From Pleurodeles waltl (taxonomy: Eukaryota > Chordata > Amphibia > Caudata > Salamandridae), in contig NC_090445.1 of NCBI RefSeq assembly GCF_031143425.1, forward strand, positions 1,580,416,049-1,580,480,048: DNA of 64,000 bases, read 5' to 3'. The notes under the pieces were generated by a model. That model was not told the DNA's origin. It worked only from the letters and a program-made list of their open reading frames with translations, and searched no databases. The number at the start of each line of letters is the position of its first letter. Within the stretch, counting starts at the first letter, position 1. Below are positions 59,446-64,000 of the stretch, piece by piece. Position numbers and translations under genes: made by a program.

Positions 59446-59591
59446 GGGCCTGATTTAGAACTCTTCAGAGGGAAATACTCCTGTCCGCCGTATTGCGACC
59501 CCTTTATATACTATGGGGATCGTAATACAGCAGACAGGATATTCCTCATGTTTGACGGAGTATCCCTTCCTTCAAGTTCTAAATCAGGCCC
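59446..59591. mobile_element. Small Harbinger-type MITE
   Basis: 146 bp with ends GGGCCTGATTTAGAACT and AGTTCTAAATCAGGCCC. Flanks GTA/TTA are imperfect. Same family as 13466 and 33492. Confidence 0.9.
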
Positions 59592-61238
59592 TTAGTTTGC
59601 AGTGTCTACAAATGCATAGCATTAGCTAGCCTAAGTTGCTGGGCAGGTAGATGGCACTGAAAAGCGGGGGATCAAAGAAACCCAAACGAGTTTGAGTGAA
59701 TGCTGCCGACCACAGAGAAGGCCTGCCAAATCTAACAGAATCAATCATATCACATATAGAAATCCAGAAGTAAACTCCTAAAGCTCATGCGTTCAATTCA
59801 ACTTTTCTAGATCCAAAGTGATGCTATTATGCCACGTTGCATGATTACAGCCATTCATGGCAAAAATGTAGCATGGGTAACAACATGAAGGATCAGAACA
59901 AGAGTAGCTGCTGCTTGGGGCTCTTGTGTTTTTCGTGCTATTTTAGAGCAAAATGCATCGTACATTCAAAATGGATGCAAAGACACGTTCCATGCTAAAA
60001 TATAGCAGCATTACTGGTTTTGTTTTTCATATTATTAGACGTAATTTCGTGCAATTTTTGTGAAATTTTCCATAGTTATTCAAAAGCAAATTTTACAAAT
60101 TCTGCACACCCCCGTCATGGCATATTCAGTGCATGGCGGCCATTGAGGTGTATGTTTTTGCAAGCAAAACGTATTCTGCAATGGCAGCCAGTGTGTATGT
60201 ATTGTGGTATAATGACATATGCACACGTGGTGTGATGCATCAGCCACAATTTATATCTTTTTTTTAAAGTTTAATTTACCATTTAAAGATGGCATTTTCA
60301 ATCAGTAAATTACATGTAAAACCCGTATACAATTATAAGCAGCCAGACTTTTGGCGGTACATATTTTATTTTTAAAAGGGGAGAGGTGCGGGAGTGGCAG
60401 ATGAATATGAGGATGAAAAGCACATAGGCAAGGGAAGGTACCCTCAGAGTAATTGTTTTCAATGGAAAATTAAACATATAGTTCAGAGGGGTGGTGGAGC
60501 ACAGGAAAAGCTGTGGTTGGAGAGAGGAAAGTGGTTCCTTGATTAAAAGCAGTGTAAGGATCAGACTCATTCAATCAGAAATGCTGTAAAACATCAGGCT
60601 CTAGGGGAGGGATAAGCACAAGAGGTTGCAAAACGATTGAATTAGAGGCAAGTTAATGAGACTGACAAGCCAGCAATGATAAGCATTGGGCTAACTCAAA
60701 GCTTACTTTTATTTTTGGTATTGTACAAAATAGATCTTTAGACAGCAGACTGCTAAAGCTGAACCTGTCTATAGGTGAAACCTAAAATCATGCAATGAAA
60801 ACAAAAAATGAATGTCTATAGCAGTTCTTCTAAGTCTTTCAGTGTAAAGTTAAACTTTTTGTTTCACAACATAAGCTTCCCCTAAACTAGGAACGAGGCA
60901 TAACTGCAAACACTTCTGCTGGAAAATCATGCCTTCCTGTTCAGTGGAAGCCAGCACCCCTCAATGGGAGAGATCTATCAGATACCAATGAAAGCTATTT
61001 ATATAACATCGTGGGGCATACATTTAGATTTCTCTACTTAGCTGAGTGAGTTAGTTGTGAGTAATTTTTACCTACTTAATGGACAGTCATACAGCCGTTG
61101 AAGCTAAATCATCCACTCCCTTCATTATCATTTTGCAGGTTCCTCCAACTCTATAGAAAAATAATCTGGAAAATGATGATGAGAGTTCATCGCTATGGAC
61201 CAGACATTGTAAAGTGCATGTTCCTCTTCTTATTATGC
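59592..61238. other. Unassigned
   Basis: No gene or repeat recognised; short frames only. Confidence 0.5.
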
Positions 61239-61541
61239 CAGTGCTTAATTTTGAGGGCCGGCACTCAGTTTTCTGCATCAGGCATTAACTGTGAACAAAA
61301 GACACATATGGGAAAGGCGGAGGAAAATAAAAATGAAAAAGCATTACAAAGGAAGAAAGCAGGAAGCCGCAAAGTGAGCTGATGGAGCAGGGATTGGCTG
61401 TAAATGGAATAAAGAGGCACGAGATGGCTTTAGGATTACGCTGCCTCTGTATTCTGTGCTCGCACATCTAACTGCAGCAGACGCAAGTTTCAAAGGAGAG
61501 CTTTGGGCACCAGCACTTTTTTATTTACAAATTAAGTACTG
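61239..61541. mobile_element. hAT-type MITE with imperfect 8-bp flanks
   Basis: 303 bp; ends CAGTGCTTAATTTTG and ACAAATTAAGTACTG. Flanks TATTATGC (61231-61238) and TATTGTAC (61542-61549) match at 6 of 8 positions. Confidence 0.85.
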
Positions 61542-63908
61542 TATTGTACAGTGTATAAATAAGAGATTGAACATCATTCCTGGACACAGCAAATGGAGAG
61601 TAATACACTCAACATTCATTAGCAGGTATCTCCAGAGGTATTAGTGCATCACCAACAGACAAAGGCAGTTTTGTCTAATGAAAAAAGAAGGAGCATAATG
61701 TGTATCACAGTATAGCCACACTCCCAACTAGACCCACAGCCTCAGCCACTCTAGTAAAATGTGATGTCAACCTTATGAACCCCCAGGCAGAGCCCAAGTA
61801 CTCAGCAACACCACAGTTCTGCCCAACCGCTCACCCATTCTCGCTCAAACTCACCCCCTCATATCCACCCCTTGCCTAGACACGGGGCCCGGGTATCAGT
61901 TGTCGCTGGTATGCACGCACACACTCTCGTACGCACTCACTGCCGGCACCTTACTGGGATGCCATGATAACTGGCAAGTGGATGCCCATACTCTTGCACA
62001 CCCTCTGGATCCCAACCCGCCCTCCAACTGCCAACCATCCTCGAGTCAACCCAGAGGCTATAGGAACTTTCTCCTGGGCACCCAGCCGCTCATGGCTAAG
62101 TCACAATTCCCCAGGTGTCGGGATCAAGGTGGGGGACGGGAAAGAGAACAGCCAGTAAACAATTAAGGAGGAGACGTTCAGACTCCCAATAGGAGGTTCA
62201 TTCAGAGGTCTACAAACACAGGGATATGGTTACCAGGGCAAGCCATTAGACTCGGAGGTGCCCAGCCCCACCAGACAATCCAGTGTTACCAAATAGTAAG
62301 CAAATTCAGCACCTCCGGAATGGAGAGACACAGTCTGGGCGTGTTGACTCGACCCACCCTCGACACTTCAGGTTGCACACAATAAGTTACCAGGTCCATG
62401 TCTCCGGATTTGAAACACCCCGTCTGGTGCATGTGAACTTCCAGTGGCCCCAGACAGGTTTGACCCCACGTAGAAGGTGCTCAGTGCCATACCCCCGATG
62501 ACTGAGGGTTCCCGGATGAAACCAGGTTTATTCAACCAACGCCTAGCATCGTACCCCCCTTCACATGAGGCACTAGTCTGTGCTTGATGACTTCAACCGC
62601 ACCAGACCTTCCAGTTCCACTGAGGACGTGGTTTCCGTACCTCTCTGTGTTGAGGTACTCTGCCCAGTACACTATGACCTTAGCAGTACTGGAGTTTCCA
62701 GACGAACACACTAGATGCAAGTTCTGTTGTGCAATACTAGGCCACATAAAGCACTCCTCAGGTTGTACCCACACCTCTGCAGGTTCCAACCTATGAACGG
62801 ACACAGCACACAATGAGCATGTAGCCGGCGGTTCCCACTCGAGCTCAAGGACTCACTTCACAAACCGTCTCGTCCTCACGATGAAGGGCCATATACCAGT
62901 AGCATGACCAGTACGTTGCTACCCTGCACCTGGTGCATCCGGTCTCCAGACTTAGTTCTTGGCCCACACACACACTGCTCCTACCAGATGGAGTCTGGCA
63001 CGATGTATGCGCAAACAGAGGGCACCACTCTCCAGACATTACCAATCACAATGTAGGTACCTCTCAGAAGGTCTTTGATGTCCTTGAGACCTCCACAGAG
63101 AACAGGGACAGCCAACCTGCCCTTGGAAAGCCACTTCATGATGCCACACAGCATCAGGCAAAGATACTCAGGCCAGTCTCTCATCAGGACCCACTTCCTT
63201 GACTGGGGCCAGTCTCTCATTGGGATCCACTTACTTGGACACTTGGACAGTTATCTTCCTGGGCACCCAGATTCCTCTGACAGTGCGCCAATGCAGTTCA
63301 GCCGCACTGGTCCCATGTATTCATCAGTGGTACTTTAAGTTGCAGACTTTGAGTACTCCTGCTAATACTAAGTAAAACCTTTGAAGTGGGGGTGGTTTGA
63401 AGTGTATACCTTTGAGCCACAGATGTCTCCCCTAAATTTCCTCCATGTCTGCCCTGGGGTCCTGGAATGCAGATCTTTATCTTTATGGGTGCCAGGCTCT
63501 GGCTCTGGGAGACCAAGTGTCACAACCTCTCCCCCCCCCATCTTTCTCACTAGGCATCCAAATGGCAAGGATCTGTCATTCTGGTTGCCCGAGTTTTATA
63601 GTGGTCAACTTGGGAATATGCAGATGTGCTCTTTCCCCAGGACATATGGAATGAAGCCTAATTTATGGGGCAACAGAACCAGTTCCAACACCTAAAAATG
63701 CCCACTTCCTAGAAGTAGCACTTCCTGGCCAGGGATGACAAATCTACCATTAACAACAGCTTGGGTTTGTCATCCTGAGTCCAACGATACCAAACAGTAT
63801 AAGGCTGCTCCCCTGCAATCTCTTATTGCACCGGACTTGATAAGCCTCAGTGTCCCATATCGGTTATATGACGGAACACCGAATCTTAAACTACTACTAA
63901 CCTTAACA
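61542..63908. other. Unassigned, moderately GC; local short duplications
   Basis: Long run with no recognised domain. 63174-63236 has two copies of CCAGTCTCTCAT(C/T)(A/G)GGA(C/T)CCACTT. Frames overlap on both strands without motifs. It could be a single long retroelement UTR or LTR, but I find no paired ends. Confidence 0.4.
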
Positions 63909-63994
63909 ACGAGGTCGGAACACCGACCTCGTCTTTACTACTAATGATTTTACCACGAATGCCTTAACAACGATATTTCGTTGTAAAGGCATTC
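63909..63994. repeat. Two adjacent palindromes at the right edge
   Basis: ACGAGGTCGG/CCGACCTCGT at 63909-63918 and 63923-63932 (4-nt loop). GAATGCCTTAACAACGA/TCGTTGTAAAGGCATTC at 63957-63973 and 63978-63994 (one mismatch). They are probably the edge of a palindromic element cut off by the window. Confidence 0.85.
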
Positions 63995-64000
63995 CTGATA

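Overview
The window looks like intergenic DNA from a very large, repeat-rich vertebrate genome. My best guess is a salamander, probably a newt such as Pleurodeles. That guess rests on dense GC-rich Harbinger-like non-autonomous transposons, an L1, two L2-type LINE fragments, a class I-like endogenous retrovirus, a Ty3 element and long decayed satellites. I see no host protein-coding gene and no intact tRNA, rRNA or CRISPR. Every coding region I can support belongs to a mobile element, and all but the Ty3 element are heavily decayed.

Layout. 1-512 is unassigned. 513-18670 is a minus-strand endogenous retrovirus, reading gag to env from right to left. Its 3' LTR (513-970 plus 6330-6393) is split by a young plus-strand Ty3/mag-like retrotransposon (971-6329). 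Its gag carries two Harbinger-like MITEs (13466-13636, 13739-14363) and its PR/RT junction carries a 515-bp tandem duplication. The 5' LTR abuts the broken endonuclease domain of a minus-strand L1 (18671 to about 20145). 20146-24366 is mostly unassigned, with a degenerate TCTG-rich tract, a palindromic MITE and an LTR-like repeat. 24367-26290 is a minus-strand L2-type LINE. 26291-41330 is largely unassigned and holds three hAT-type MITEs, two Harbinger-type MITEs and simple repeats. 41330-44460 is a cluster of tandem units, palindromes and a 5S-rRNA-derived inverted repeat. 46690-50095 is a decayed satellite with a near-identical 694-bp internal duplication. 50330-57673 holds an L2/CORE-like tail, a Harbinger MITE, the 3' end of another L2 LINE and the C-terminus of another L1. 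57701-59591 holds three more Harbinger-type MITEs, 61239-61541 another hAT MITE, and the right edge has two short palindromes.

How the parts relate. The nesting gives a relative order: L1 first, then the ERV, then the Ty3 element and the gag MITEs. The Ty3 LTRs differ at 2 of 306 positions, so it is the youngest datable insertion. The most unusual signal is in the long GC-rich Harbinger-type elements. They are built almost entirely of consecutive hairpins, and homologous stems in two copies differ in sequence while each stays self-complementary. No cellular pathway, defence system or operon is present.
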